64,000 nt of DNA, from positions 71,149,702 to 71,213,701 of the forward strand of contig NC_052135.2 of assembly GCF_016086655.4 (NCBI RefSeq), read 5' to 3'. Positions within the stretch are counted from its first letter, which is position 1. Each line of letters begins with the position of its first letter. This DNA comes from Lepeophtheirus salmonis. Its lineage: Eukaryota > Arthropoda > Copepoda > Siphonostomatoida > Caligidae. Below are positions 11,892 to 25,699 of the stretch, in pieces. Below the pieces are notes generated by a model, which was given only the letters and a program-made list of their open reading frames with translations, ran no database searches and was not told the DNA's origin. Both the position numbers and the translations under genes were made by a program.

Positions 11892-14800
11892 CCTTTATAA
11901 TTGTATATAATCGATTGACTAGGTAGTATATATCTCACTATATTAAGTATGTTTATTCCTTGCTTAATTAAGAATAATACCATCCTCACATCAAGCAACT
12001 CTTATATTTATAGTATTTGTATGTGTAGAAAAAAAATCTATGATCGTAACAATCAACCGATACACACACACACTGTAAAAAAATATATAATATACAAGAT
12101 GTATCTAAGTCATAACACATAGATAGTGGTACATATGCTAGGTATAGTTTGAACATTAAATGAACAATCTCCCTTCCGTGTCAATCAAATTAATGGGAAC
12201 ACATAGGAAATTGTTTCTTTCTCTATTTATCCCCTACAACATTACGAGTATGACTCCCCTCCTGGAAAACGAAATCTACATATATTCTACACCTTATGTA
12301 CAGTGTAAATTAAATTCCTTTAATCAGTTACAGTGTATATAATGATATGTAACTGGCTAAAATGGACTTCCCGACCTTCGATAACGGCGTTTGCGTCACA
12401 TTATGCGTTGTTCTTCATGACGCACCTCTCCTGCAGTAGTGGTTGTAGTATTATGAACTACCTAGGTAGCTTACTCACATATGTACTATGGTATTAATAT
12501 TATATATTGCGTCAGGAGATAGATGGCATGAAGGGAGAGAAGAAATATTACTTCAATGGTGAGTAGGTATTCCATTCGTTCTTAGAAAAAGGGTGGGGGG
12601 ATGTACATATTATAATGCCGGGTTATTTCAGCATGGGTGGGTAAAGAAATCTTTATTATTTGGGGCTTGGGGTCAAATACTGTACGTCCATACCCACATG
12701 GTAAAGTTCATGTAACCGGCGTATCTATTAAGGTTAAAAAAAAGTTATACCACCCATTTATATAATATAACGGTTCATGTAGTATAGTACGCATACAAAA
12801 AAACCCAATGATTCATGGATGCAAAAAGCTACGGGATTTTAATAGTGAGTGTCTTATTTATTAAAAAAATTTAGGAATAGGTGTTCAAAATAGCAAAATA
12901 AAAAATAACGGGGGAATGTTTCAAAATTTGTAACCCTTATTTAGTTCCTACAAAGGTCATCAAAAATCTTTATTGCCTTCAGTCATGGCAAAGTAACGCA
13001 TCTAGATTTAAGCCTGTACTTAAATAGTTTGGAATTATATGTGTGGGTCTAAATATTTTATTTGTATTCATTTGACAATTGGAATTTGTACTATCCTAAT
13101 CAACTCAGTTAGCAAAATTCTTATTTAATTAATAACTATGGAAATAATATACATATTAATTAGGTATTTGTAGTGGATTGGATTCTAAATAATTTGTAGA
13201 TATAATAAAATAAACCAAAAGGGATATTTAAATCTCTTTTCCCTGTTTAAATAACTCTTTTGTTATACATTACGAGAATATTTAGTAGTATGAACAAAAT
13301 TACAGGTTTGTAAACCTGTAGTATTGAACCCTTTAGAGGTAACTCCCTTACACCACTAATAATAGTTTAGAATCATTCAAGATTAGAAATAGTTTCAGAA
13401 ATAAAATACCTATTATTAGCAATGCACAGAATACTTTTTGAGTCAATACATACATTATTTGGCTATTTCAATGTAGTGTAGGCGGGATTCTTTATCTGGA
13501 TAAAAGTTGCTATGAATATGTATCATACAAGTTTTTTGTTTTTTGTCTGTCATCAATTAATTGTAATGGGATAAAGATCATCTTTTACATAGTTACATAA
13601 ATTCTAAAGGTCCAAAATCACAATAAATTCAAAATTAAAGAAGCAAATGTTGAATAAATTATCTTCTTCCGTTCAATTAGTTCTTCAAGAATGTCTGTGA
13701 CTATAGAATGGTGAGAGAGTATCCTCTTCTCCCCATCTTGAATTGTTTTTTGTTGCCAAATGAATGGTTTTTGTCCATGATTTAACAAATTTAAAAAAAA
13801 AAAATGATATTATGTAGTCAAAATGTTTATTATTTAACAACATATTGAGAAATAAAATATCTCAATTCAAAATAGATTTGAAAATTAAATGATAAAAAGG
13901 GAAAAAACATCAAATATTATTGTTACAAAATAGTTTTTCTTAATTTGATCAAATATAGTCAAAATTTCTATTACAACTAAAAAAGTCATTCAAAATTTCT
14001 TCTGAAAATAAAGTGTAGTCATAAAACTCTCACCTAGATAAAAAAAAATTACGAACAAGTTAAATCCCCTATCTCTTCTATTTAAAAATCTTAGTCACGT
14101 CCTTTGGTTTTATACATTGTCGTAACTGAAAATCTGCAGCACATAAGTCAGTTTAATGGTCTTAAAGGCCTGCAGATTAGACAGGAATTGTCATGGGAAT
14201 TATTTAAAAAAGGTTTCATCTCTCCTTTATTTCAATAATTGAATTAAATTTGGGTTCTAAATTTTCTTATATAGAGGAAATTATAAATCATCTTAGTCTC
14301 TTTTTAGTTTCTAAAAATAAAATTTTTAGGTTTTGAGAATAAATTGGTATTTTTTTTTTTTACATTTTTCAAGATAAATTTTTACCATTTTAATTTTAAT
14401 TTTATTTTATTTTCCTTTATTTTAACAATTCAGTGCCCAGTCTCCAATTTCACTCTAAAATCCACTCTGGTTTGTGGTCTCCTACATAAATTTAGGCATA
14501 TTTTTTTTTTACATGAATGACTAATTACAAAGTTTGATAGTTAACCCTCAAATATATTTATAATAGTCATATAAATAAAGTTGACTCAATTTTTAGAGCT
14601 ATAAAAATGGTTTGAAATCTTTCATTACTAGGCTTTGAAACATATTCAAACGTTTATCTCTATTTTTAACACCAAGCCCTTAAAAAAATTGAATCTTAAT
14701 ATTAGCAAAAATTTACGGCCTTTTTCTGAAGAAGTAGTGGCGGATACAGAAAAACAAAGTCCGTATCTGGGGATCCAATTCTATTAAGCTCAACTAATAT

Positions 14801-14966
14801 ATTTCGATATCAGGATACGAAAAAATGATGATATTGTTGGATAGTGTTGTTACTTAGTGTTATAGCAATATTTATAAAGGAAAGTCTATCTGTTTGTATA
14901 TATTTCTGCAACCAGTACAGTTATTTTTAATCTAAGAAATAAGAATGTAGTCCTATTAATCAACGA

Positions 14967-15140
14967 TAATAGAAATACAAGGGTATACCATCATAAAGTA
15001 TGTCCGGCAGATGGTTATCTTCCACCACGCTTTTTAATAGTGACGTCATTGAATATGATTGGTTACGTGTTTTTCAAAATCTGCCCGTCTTGGACACATC
15101 AAATTGAAAATTCTAGCAATAGTGATGTCAAAAAAATGGG
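14967..15140 (-). repeat. MITE family C, partial copy
   Basis: It begins with the family end ATAGAAATACAAG and contains the internal GTGACGTCAT block and the CATCAAATTGAAAATT block shared with the copies at 27908 and 43813. It is shortened internally and lacks the far end. Confidence 0.6.
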
Positions 15141-15229
15141 TTGGTTGCAAATTTTGTCAAAATCTTATGTTGTGTTCAGAAGAACGGCACGATATATCTA
15201 ATAAAAAAATTATAGGAAGCAGGATTTGA

Positions 15230-15650
15230 TGATTTTTTTAATTTAATATTTTGTGAATAGGTGTGGATCTTTGAATTTGTTTTCGAAAAAATTGAATATT
15301 TGATTTATTTTCGAAAAAATTCAATTTTATGAAAATAGTTGATGATTTGTGAATAACATATGAAATTTCATTTTTGTTATTAAAAAATATATTATTTTTT
15401 TACCCCAAAATAACGAAAACCAAGCCCTCCCAAAATATAATCCTGTAGATGCCCCTGTGTATGGAGTGATACAAAAACGGTCAACTGATATTTTATCAGG
15501 GGGGGGGGGGATACAGCCCAAATAAGGAATTGTTGTCTTGGTTAAGAAAAAATTATCGTTTCGTAACAAAAAAATATTAAATTAAACTTTTTTTTTTCAA
15601 AAAATTCCTAAACATCAAGCCGCTCCAAAAATTTAAACCCGCGGACCTTC
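15230..15650. repeat. MITE family A, remnants of one or two copies
   Basis: AT-rich sequence with the family's AAATTTTTTTC/GAAAAAATT blocks, the AAGCCCTCCC motif, and GCCCCTG at 15451-15457, which is the inverted family end. A second remnant with a G10 run and ATACAGCCC follows directly. Confidence 0.6.
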
Positions 15651-15951
15651 CTTTTTATACAGTTTTAAACTATAAAATATGAGTTGAGGACTCATTTTTA
15701 ACAAAGTGTACAGCTGAAGCTCAGCAGGGTAGCACTCTAATGACCCTCACGTCATCACGTATTCTTATTAATTTTGAATTCTCAAGATGATCACATTATT
15801 CCTTTCTTCTTGAGGAGAAAATATCTAAGTATTGAGTAGTTACTTTTCATGTGTGTGCTCATGTAAAATGGAGAGTGACACTCAAAATTTCTTGGAGAGT
15901 TATTTTCTTTGATATAACAGATAATTTTGTCTTTTAGCCGAGACATAATTA

Positions 15952-15981
15952 CTCGGGGCAATGCCGGGTACTACGGCTGGT
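15952..15981 (+). mobile_element. Helitron-like 3' terminus (candidate)
   Basis: The sequence GGGGCAATGCCGGGTA followed by CTACGGCTGGT resembles the 3' hairpin plus CTRR-T end of animal Helitrons. The stem is imperfect and I could not find the 5' TC end, so this is a suggestion only. Confidence 0.4.
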
Positions 15982-16565
15982 GAAATTAATATATTTCTAA
16001 ACAATGATTTATGTATTTCTCAAAGCTTATAAAATGGAAAAAATAGATTCACAGTACATTATATTATTATATGGGATCATTAATTAATAACTTTGTATTC
16101 TTATTGTTTGGTTTGACCTCTTGCACCCCTCATTCAACGTATTACTTTTTATGAAAAAATGAATACGATTACAGCAAATATAATGTCCAATGAATTTGAT
16201 GATATAAAATTTGAATATTTAGACATTTGATGGATAATTAATTAATTATGGGTATAAGATAACCACTAATTAGATGACATTTTTAATTACAAAACAGTAT
16301 ATTCATTTTGATTTACTTCTAATATTGATATACTTAAGGCTGAAGTATTCATTTAGAATAATTTACATAAATTATTTATTTTTTTAATAATTAAGGTTTG
16401 ACAAAGTTTTACTCCGGTCAAAAAAAAAATCAAAAGTCAACATAGGAGCATCATCACTAGCTACTACTTCAGCAAGAAAAAGAAAATACTAAAGACATCC
16501 AGTACTCTCCGTGCTTGTATAAACATATATTAATAAATTGCTGAGTATGAAGTAATTTTTGTTAG

Positions 16566-16572
16566 TATAAAA
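16566..16572 (+). promoter_or_regulatory. TATA box of vitellogenin
   Basis: TATAAAA lies 93 nt before the ATG, and a pyrimidine-rich TCACTCTCTC that could hold the initiator lies about 25-30 nt after it. This fits a strong regulated promoter and a 5' UTR of about 65 nt. Confidence 0.65.
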
Positions 16573-16658
16573 GTTCAATCATTTCACTCTCTCATCACCA
16601 GTCTTAGATTGACTCGTCCCTTACTTACTTTTTTAGCGAAATATCTAAATTGGTCAAA

Positions 16659-19600
16659 ATGAAGTTAGTTTTATCTCTTCTTCTTTTTGGTAAGGACGAC
16701 CTAATATGAGAAAGTCAAACATACTAAAAACTAATTTGATTTATAACTTTTTTTTATAGCTGGTGTTGCTCTAGGATATAGCCCTTCTTACTATGGATGG
16801 GCTCCCTCAAAAGAATATGTATATGAATTTGAAACTCAAATGCTTACGGGTATTCCCGAGATTCGTTCACAATACTCTGGTTTGAAATTAAGCTCCAAAG
16901 TCAGAATCCAATCCTTCCCAGATTATAGCTTAAGAGTTCAATTTGTGGAACCTAAGTTTGTCACTGTTAATCAAGAAATCCCATCCATCGATGGTCGTCT
17001 TTATGTTCCCAGTACACACTCTGAAGAGCTCCCAAAGGCTATTTATGGACCTTTGGTCACTCCTTTTGAAGTCCACTTCAAGAGAGGAGTCATTGAGTCT
17101 CTTTTTGTTGAAAAAGATGAGCCTGTTGTTGTTACAAATTGGAAAAAAGCTCTCTTGTCTCAAATTCAAACTGACCTCTCAGGTTCCAGAGAAGGACATG
17201 TACAAAAATTAAATCATGAAGTCTTCCCTCTTGTTGCAAAGGATTCACAAGAAATGAAAAATGTTTCATTTTTTCACACTATGGAAAGAACTCTTCACGG
17301 AGACTGTGAGACTACCTACACTTTGCATCCTCTTCCTCTTTATCAAGCTCATGAATTGGAAGAACAATGGAGAAATCACAAAATCAAGGTATTTGAAACC
17401 GTTCCTGAATACTTCCAATCTATTAGAAGTCAAAAAGAAATTCATGAAGTCATGGAAGAAAGTGGACGTGCCTGCACAGGAAAGCAATACTTCCAAGTTA
17501 CAAAGACTCACAACTTTGATAACTGCCGTGAAAGACCCGTTTTCTCTGCTTGGTCAGGAATCAAAAGCAATTGTGATGTAACCAGATCCGGCTGTGATGA
17601 TGCCTTCAATTCAATCGTTTCAACTCGCTATATTATCTGTGGTACACCTGATCTCTTTGTCATCAGAAAAGCAACAACAGAAAATATTATTTCTTTGTCT
17701 CCTACTGGATTTAACACACCAGAAAAATTAACATCCTTCTCTACAGTCACTTTGGAATTGAGAACAATTCTTAGCACCGTTTCTCACCAAATTCCCAAGC
17801 CAAAAACTCCTAAAACTGTGGGCAACCTCTTCATGGAATATCCTGAACATGAATCTTTCAATTCCGAAAGTATCAGCGAACAATGGACAAAGGGCTCTAT
17901 TATTTCTCCCACAAATATATCTGGATTCACTGGATTCAAGAGCTTGAGCGGTTTCTACCCCATTCATCCAATGCCTACAATGGACACTGCTCCAACTCTT
18001 CTCTATCCTATTTCTCTCTCCAAGCCTGAGCTTATTAGAGATGTTCAAGAAATGATGAGTAAAATCGTTCGTGAAACCTATGAAGTCCCTGAAAGCTGTT
18101 CATCATCATCTGATCTTGCTGGCTATATTGTTTCCATTGCAGAAGCTCTTCGTCCTCTCAGCTTGACTGAGTTAAAAGAGCTTGATACTGAAGTTCACAG
18201 ATTTATGGAGGTACGTGATAAGGAAGCTATCTTAACTTCTCAATACCTTTTCTACGATATCCTTGCTATGGTTGGAACCAACCCCTCAATCTCTTATATT
18301 AAGCAACTCATTGGTTCTGACAAAATCCCAATTCAATATGCTCCTGATGTCCTAGAATCTGCTCTCAGAAACATTAAGACTCCAACTCCAGAACTTTTCA
18401 ATTTAGTTTTTACTATGGTGAAGACACTCAAGGCCAAGAGTCCTCAATTGTACTCTGTCTCTACAGTATCTTTCTCTGATCTTTTGCATCGTGCATGCAT
18501 CAACCCTTCTTCCATGGTTGCCCAATTCCCTGTCCACGTGTATGGAAACTTCTGTAACCCTGAAACTCCATTCATCAAAGATCAATATATTACATTCTTG
18601 GAAAGTCAAATTCAAGGAGGTTCTCAAGGATCCAAATCCGAAAAAGTTGTTCTTATTAATGCTTTGGGTAAACTTGGTCATTACAAGGCTGTTTCCACTC
18701 TTGTTAAGGTTATTCAAGGTAAGGTTTCTCAAGAGCCCATGATCAGATCCTTGGCAGTATATGCTTTGAAACGCACTGCTATGCAATATCCAGCTAAGGT
18801 TAAGCCCATTCTTATGAGCATTATCAACAACCCTGGCGAACACCCAGAAGTCCGTATTGCTGCCGTTTCCGTTTTGCCATTCAGTTCTCCTTCAACCACT
18901 GAACTTCAAAAGATTGCTTTGAGAACATGGTTTGAACCTTCTAAGCAAGTAACTTCCTTCATTTATTCTACATTGAAAAGCTTAAGAACAACTCAAGTTC
19001 CTGAACTTATGCAATTCCGCAATAAGGTCAAGAGTGTCATTCCAATGGTTCGCAGAACTCATTCTGGAATTCAATTTTCACACAACATTCACATGTCCAC
19101 ATTCTTAGACTACTTGAAGATTGTAGCCAATAACAAATTGGAAATTGTCAACACTCCCGAATCTATGTTACCTGCTAAAATATCTTTCTCTGAAGATTGG
19201 ATCAATAGATCTATGAGAATCAAGGGATTATCATTCAGTTTATACTCCCAAGGAATGGACTATGTTTTTGAAAAAATGATGACTCATTTGGGACTTAAGG
19301 AATCTCCTTCCCCAATTGTCACATCTGAATTACAAAAGATTACACAAAAACTTCAAATTACACCCAGAACTTTACAAGAGCCTGAACTCAACTTGAAAAT
19401 TAAATTCATGGGTCTTGAACGTATTTTCTCATTGGATTCAAAATTCTACATGGAAACAATTCAAAAAAGTTACTGAAAAGCTCCGTAGTAGCCCTCAAAT
19501 TTTATCTCATGGCCTTCCTTTCAAATACACTAAAACCAGAAACTTCGTTGATGTTCAATCTGTTGCACCAACTGCCAGTGGTTTCCCTGTTCGTATTCAA

Positions 19601-22600
19601 AGCGTTGCTCCAATGGTTTATTCTGTCAAGGGTTACACTTCTGGAAATTTCAGCTCTAATGTTCCTTCAGTTCAACATGAAGTATCCTTTAATCACTCTG
19701 CTCGCGTGAAGATCACACCAATCCTTCATGCCAAGGTAGAAACCACCATGGGAGTAATCTCCCCCCTTCACCAAACAATACATTGGTTCTGGATTTGAAA
19801 TGGGACTCCATTCATCCACTCCATTAGATGTTAAGGTTTCTGTTAACTCCTTGGGACAACTTAAATTAACTATGAAATCCCCTGAAGAAGTTCAAAATGA
19901 GGTTGAATTAGCTCATGTTTATACCAAACCATTTACATTCAAGAAATCCTATGAAACTATCGTCCCAGCTAGCCGATCTCCAGGAAACAAGATGATTCTT
20001 TCTGGAACTATCTTAAAGAAATTCACCTTCAACCCTACTAAGTCAACTGTTGGAATCGATGCTCCTCTCAAAATTTCTACTGACTACCCAGTTATGGACT
20101 TGGCAGTAGCTTACAAGAAGTTTAGCAATGCTCCCAACCCAATGGCCATTCTTAAAGCAATGACTATTCCATCAACCCTCAGATATGTCTCCTTTAACTT
20201 AAAATTCAATCCCACTACATCGACTACAAAGGAACTCAGAACAAGATTTTCTTTAGGTAAATATCATTAAAAGTTAATTAGAAATGTAATTATTGTGTGT
20301 AATAACCATTTTCATAGCTTCTGGATACAAACCTGCTCCATCTGAGTTCATTCGTTACATGCTTCCTAGAGGATATACTCAAGAAACTGAAATTATGAAA
20401 ATGTGCAGAGAGCATCGTCCACATGACATTACTGGATGTATTCAAAGCCAAACCAAGTCATTGCATGCTGCTTCTGAAGTATCTAATGAAGCTAGATCTC
20501 TTTGTTTGGAACATGTCAGAATTAATATGTTCCCAATCAAATCTCAATCTATCTTTGATCAAGAAATGCAAAATTGTATCAAATCAGTGAAGATCTGTGA
20601 ATCAGTTAGATTTGTATGTTCTCAATCTTCGACAAACACAGTTAATCCAAATACATGCGAAGAGAAGGAAAGAAGCTGTATCTATCGCCAAATCAATTTG
20701 ATTAAATTAAACACAGTCCTCCATAATCTTCAAACTGGAACGGGTGTGTCTGTTACTGTGGATGCTTCTTTGAACTCTCCATATGAAATGAGAACATACT
20801 CCACCATTCTTGCATTAGGGGCTTCAACAAGTCAACATCATGAAATTAGAGGTTATGTTAATGCTGAAATTAAATCTCATGAATTACCTGCTCATGTCTT
20901 GATTGCTGACTCCAAGTCTCGCCTTCCTTCAATCAGTTCAAGATGGAATTTGGAACAAATGATCAATGATGAAATTACTATGGAACATGACATGGTTATT
21001 TATTATGGAAAGCGTACTTCTCCTCGTGATGGAATGCATAAGATCATTTTGGAAGCTTTTGCCACCAAGTCCAATGGACTTAGAAAGTCAATTGTTGAAT
21101 CACCTGAATACATTCTTTGCAATAAAGAAATTGGAGAAGGACGTACTTTGGCTCCAGTCTGTGAAAAATTACGTCATCTCTCTGCATCTGTTGATACATT
21201 CAAAATTCGTACAAAGTTCCCAATGAGACAAACTTCCTCCACATACGCTAAATCCTATATCCGCAATGTTTTGGAAACAGTTTTCTTTCCTTATCTTACT
21301 GAACGTTACTTTGATGCCACATCTGCAGTTGAAGGAATCAAGAAAGACGAAACTCTTTTGGAGGCATTTGTATCACGTGAAGGAGACTTGGCTCAAATCA
21401 AGTACAAAGAACATGGATTCGAATGGGATGTCTCTAACATCCGTCTTCCAAAAACTCTTACCCAACACATCCTCCCATTGAGTTTCCGTAATCATCAATT
21501 GACTACTGGTTCAAGATTTATTCAAAAATTCACATCTCAACAATCTCCAGCTTCTTGCACAGTTGAGCCCAACTTTGTCACAACATTTGATAACAAAACT
21601 TACCCATATACTCTTAATGACTGTGAACACCTTATTGTAAAAGATTGCTCTGGATTGTGGCCAATGGCTGTTACTGCCCGTAAAGCTGGATCACAAATGG
21701 AAGTCAAGATGATTGTTGGAAAACACGTCGTCGTCATGTCTCCTCTCCAAAGTTCAGTCATTAATAATATCACCGTTAATGGAATCCATATTCCATTGGT
21801 CGAAGGTGGTCTCTACAAATATATTGAGCCCGTTAATGAATCATCAGGCTCTTCTATCCCTCCCTCTTCTACTCCTGGACCTCTTCTTTCTTCTCTTGGA
21901 CCTATTTCCACTGAAGGAAGAACCGTCATTAAGTTTTGGAGCTACCTTGATGGAACCGTTGTTGTCAAACACATTAAAACTGGATTAATTGTTATCTTTG
22001 ATGGAGAAAGAATTGAAGTTAACCCACCAGCATTCCTCTCCAGCAAAGCTTGTGGTATTTGCGGAGATATGAACGGCGAATCTAGCGCTGATTTGGCCTC
22101 ACCAAAGATGTGCATCTTCGAACAACCAAGAATGGCTGCTTATTCTTACATGATTAAGGAATCTTGTCAAGGAATCCCTACACCTGAAGAAAAAACCAAA
22201 TTCGAGAAAGAATCTCATGAATGTGTATTAAAAAAGATTAGCGTCACTCCTTTGGAAGATTTGATTACTAGACTTATCAAGGTCAGATCAGGACCTTTGG
22301 GGATTATCTCCAAACATTTGATTGAATACCGTGCAAATGGAAATGAAATTTGCTTCTCTCAAAGAGTTCTCGACATTTGTGGAGGCCGCTCCGTTCCAGT
22401 TATTGGTCACATGGCCTCAACTCCATTCACTTGTCTCCAATCTTACAGTCATCTCGCTAAACATCTTAAGGAAAGAGTAGTTGCTAACGAAGAAATCCCC
22501 GAACTCATGAAGTACCCCACCACATACAACAGAATGATTGAGGAAGCTTCTAACTGTCAATCTTCTTCATCCTCTGGATCAGGAATGGGAGGAGGATCTT

Positions 22601-22689
22601 TACCTTCCTCTCCATCATCTTCTGATTCCTCATCTCATCATGCTCAACCCAGCACAGGAAGATTTCAACCTCAAATCTATAATTACTAA
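16659..22689 (+). CDS. Vitellogenin (yolk lipoprotein precursor), frame broken twice
   Basis: The secreted yolk precursor that carries lipid to eggs. Exons are 16659-16689 (signal peptide, MKLVLSLLLF), 16760-20256 and 20318-22689. The N-terminal lipid-transport domain (LPD_N) starts with KEYVYEFETQ and runs to about residue 750, with its helical-repeat part including LGKLGHYKA; a middle DUF1943-like region follows; the von Willebrand D domain lies at about residues 1589-1797, with CTVEPNFVTTFDN and CGICGDMNGE (usual form CGLCGDxNGE). The C terminus is a Ser/Gly-rich tail. Exon 2 is interrupted by two frame changes, each cured by removing one base from a homopolymer: A6 at 19463-19468 and C6 at 19761-19766. 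With both read as five bases the protein would be about 1,965 aa. Intact splice sites, TATA box and poly(A) signal argue for assembly errors, not a pseudogene. Caligids have more than one vitellogenin; I cannot say which this is. Confidence 0.95.
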
Positions 22690-22789
22690 GATGCCTGAAA
22701 AGATACATCCTTTTTTAATGATTAATTAATACATACCTCTGCGGATTTAGTATATTATTTAGAATGATATTTTTTTGACAAAATATATT

Positions 22790-22795
22790 AATAAA
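22790..22795 (+). terminator. Polyadenylation signal of vitellogenin
   Basis: Canonical AATAAA about 100 nt after the vitellogenin stop codon, a normal distance. Confidence 0.6.
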
Positions 22796-23582
22796 TGAGA
22801 TAAAAAAAATTATCATATCCTTTCTAATTGTTTGATCAAATCAATAGGTGCAATCTTCACTGATAGTTAGCTATTGAATTAGATTCTTTCATAATAAATA
22901 TCTAGTGGACTTTCCAAGTAACTTCCAATTAATTTATGTTTATCATAGAGGTTTCATTAGATTTGCAAACTTTATATTCAAAATATGAGCATTCGAATGT
23001 TTATAAGAATGAAGCTGTATTTAAGGGATGATGCACACAAATTTCGAATAACTTATATAATCATTATCATCTCCCTGCATTACTAAGTGCTGCTACTTGA
23101 TTGAAGTACCTTTCTCTAGGTATACCTATCTTCAGTTCATCATTATTAAGCTGAAATTGACGTAATGAAAGTCACTAGAGATTACCTTGAATACCCTTTT
23201 ATTATTTGTTATTCTTCAGATAATATAATTCTACTATTAAGTACTTGAGATTTGCCTTCTCAATAAATATTAATAAGGTATTAATACAAAAATATATAAT
23301 ATTCAATACATTTATAACAGATATCTAGAATGATCAGTAGGTGGTTATCTGAGCATTAAAGGTATTTGATATATGTCAAATAGATTGTAATTGTTTCACA
23401 TAAATTGTATCTTTGGTGATGGTGAAACTTTGTCATCGTCGAACTACGCCTCTTATGTCAGCATGCCAACAAAACTTGGAACACAGCGTTAAAAGAATAC
23501 TTTGTAAAAAGGTATGATGATACACGAACTAAGCATTGAATCCATTATTAAAGCAGTATTATACCTTGTGTCCAAACATTTC
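22796..23582. other. Convergent intergenic region
   Basis: AT-rich sequence between the 3' ends of vitellogenin and the minus-strand hypothetical gene. I see no coding or repeat signal. Confidence 0.5.
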
Positions 23583-24188
23583 TTAATCTACCTTCCTCTC
23601 CCTCAATCCCTTTCGTCGTCGATAGGGCAAAATGCAGGGACACATGAAATAAACGTAGTCTCTACATCTTTGTAAAAGTCTATTAAACATTCGTACATCT
23701 TGTGATGCAACTATTGACTTCATCCTTTCCACGTATTCCTCCTGAGTTTCTCCGTTTTCATCCTTTTCATAGGGATCCATAACCCCTGATGGAGATCCAT
23801 TTAATTTAGTAAAGTCTCTAAGACTGTTTGATCTTAAATATGCCATACTCGAAGTGACAGGATCTGTAAATTGTGGCTGAAGCGATGACGTGGAGTTGGT
23901 TTTATTCTTCCTTGCAGAAATATGAGGAAATATATTTTGACATGAATTATGAGCTGAGGGCGGTGGTTCATCAAGAACATTAGATTTTGGAGTATGTAGT
24001 ATGTCATGATATGTTTTGGTATTTTTATCGTCAGGTATATGGGATTTGAAGTTCCCTTCCGTTCCGTCTCGTTGTCCTAAACTATTTCGAAACATATTCA
24101 AGGCATAATTTGAGGATCTTCTCCTTTTTGAGGGCTCACTTGCTTTCAATTCGTTCTCCATCATATTATATTCATCACTCATCCCCAC
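23583..24188 (-). CDS. Hypothetical protein, Ser/Asn-rich with Cys-basic C terminus
   Basis: An open frame of 201 codons that I do not recognise. The first ATG gives MGMSDEY; the second, two codons on, is equally possible. Residues about 20-25 are basic (SKRRRSS), the middle is Ser/Thr/Asn-rich and probably disordered, and the last 35 residues change character: LLQRCRDYVYFMCPCILPYR followed by RRKGLRERK. The CPC motif beside basic residues could be a lipid-modified membrane anchor, but that is inference. Composition is protein-like, with no low-complexity bias that would explain such a long frame by chance. It could be one exon of a larger gene: GAAG|GTAGAT just before the stop resembles a donor. 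It is convergent with vitellogenin. Confidence 0.55.
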   Translation of the reverse strand: MGMSDEYNMMENELKASEPSKRRRSSNYALNMFRNSLGQRDGTEGNFKSHIPDDKNTKTYHDILHTPKSNVLDEPPPSAHNSCQNIFPHISARKNKTNSTSSLQPQFTDPVTSSMAYLRSNSLRDFTKLNGSPSGVMDPYEKDENGETQEEYVERMKSIVASQDVRMFNRLLQRCRDYVYFMCPCILPYRRRKGLRERKVD

Positions 24189-24669
24189 TCTCTTTCCAGT
24201 TTAGATACTAAAGTCTGAGTAAAAACGTAGAATTGAATTATACAACTTGTATTTGTAATCATTTCTCACCTAGTTTGATTAAAATGAAGTTTATCAAGAA
24301 TAGTTTCAATAGAGCTATAGTGAAACTCATATTATTATCTTTTTCTCTTCAAAAGTTCATATCGACGTGTTGAATGTTTTTAAACGTCATGTATTTATCA
24401 TGTAAAATTTTATATTTTGAAAGAGTGAACAATGAACGACCAGACATGTGGTTAATTCTTATAATTTTATTGGATTGAGCTTTGTTGTATTTCATAATTT
24501 GAATATTCAATTGATGATTTAAAACAATACTATGTATTTCATAATGTATCTCCTATTGTGGCTTACAAGGCTTAACATTAACACTTGTCCGACCCTCTGG
24601 GATACGCCAATTGTTCAGTCGGAGAGATTTGTATACTGTACAACGAAATAAAAAAAATGTACTACAAAA

Positions 24670-24745
24670 CAAAAATTAATTCTTTTTTTTGGGGGGGGGT
24701 GGGGGGAGATACAGTCCCTTCAACTGCAGACGCCCCTGTATCATG
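24670..24745. repeat. MITE family A, terminal fragment
   Basis: G-rich run, then ATACAGTCCC and CTGCAGACGCCCCTG, the family end. The body is missing. Confidence 0.55.
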
Positions 24746-24799
24746 GGGTGACCAAGCATATTTCGAATACAAAAAAGGAAGACATTTTAGGTTAGAAAA

Positions 24800-25330
24800 A
24801 GGGAGGGGGAGGACTAGAGGGGCTGGAGCACACTAGATTAAAGAATTTTTCCTTTTTAATAGAAAATTTAATATTTAAACCTTTTTTCAAAAAGTTTAAT
24901 ACTTGAAATTTAATTTAGTTTTTCAATTTTTTTCCCAAAAAATTAATTTATATGAAAAACTATGGATTTTTTAATTTTTTGCCAAAAAAATTAATTTCTT
25001 TCCCATAAAAAAATTAATATTTGGAAATTTTTTTCCGCAAAAAATGAAATAATTTTCTGAAATATTTTTGAAATTGTTTTCCAAAAAAATTAATTAATAT
25101 TTGAAATTTTTTTCCAAAAATATTAAATTTTCTGTATATATCTATGGATTTTTGAAATATTTTTTAAAAAATTAATACTTGCAATTAAATTTTTGAAATA
25201 ATTTTCAAAAAATTAAAATTTTTGTGAATAGCAGTGAATTTTTGAAATTAAAAAATTAATAATAATTGTTTGAAATTTTTTTCGAAAAAATTAAAAATCC
25301 AAACCCATCAAAATTCCTACGGACTCCCTG
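24800..25330. repeat. MITE family A, nearly full copy
   Basis: It starts near GACTAGAGGGGCTGGAG, runs through many AAATTTTTTTCC/AAAAAATTAA blocks, and ends near ATCCAAACCC and CCTACGGACTCCCTG. The outer ends are degraded. Confidence 0.6.
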
Positions 25331-25699
25331 AAGAGTCAAATTTTCAATACTCAAATATTTACCTAACATAATTGAGCTTGGAAAACTGATGGATATTGAT
25401 GTTTTTTTAAATGGATCTGATAAATTTATTTCAATAATATGTATTTCTTTGTTCTTAAATATTATACTTTTATTATAAGATATAGGTGGCAATAACACTA
25501 ATATTTATTATTTGTTACCTACAAGAATTTGTGCCTCAATCCTCGGAGTTATATTGATTATGGTTTTTTTATTAGATATATTTTTGATCCTGTTTATTTT
25601 ACAGAATATGTTTTATATATGACATTTGTGTTATGTGAAGAAAAGGCATTAAAATTGACAAGTATTCCAATTAAAAAAAAATCAAAAATCAATTTAGAA

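Larger units (their letters stand above)
11892..16565. other. Intergenic region upstream of vitellogenin
   Basis: AT-rich DNA with a CA run near 12062-12072. It contains a MITE-C fragment (14967-15140), MITE-A remnants (15230-15650) and a Helitron-like 3' end (15952-15981). No gene is seen; regulatory elements for vitellogenin may lie toward 16.5 kb. Confidence 0.5.

Noticed and set aside
16659..22689. Vitellogenin as a pseudogene
   Set aside because: Only two defects in almost 6 kb, both one base in homopolymers, with all splice sites and the promoter intact; an error is more likely.
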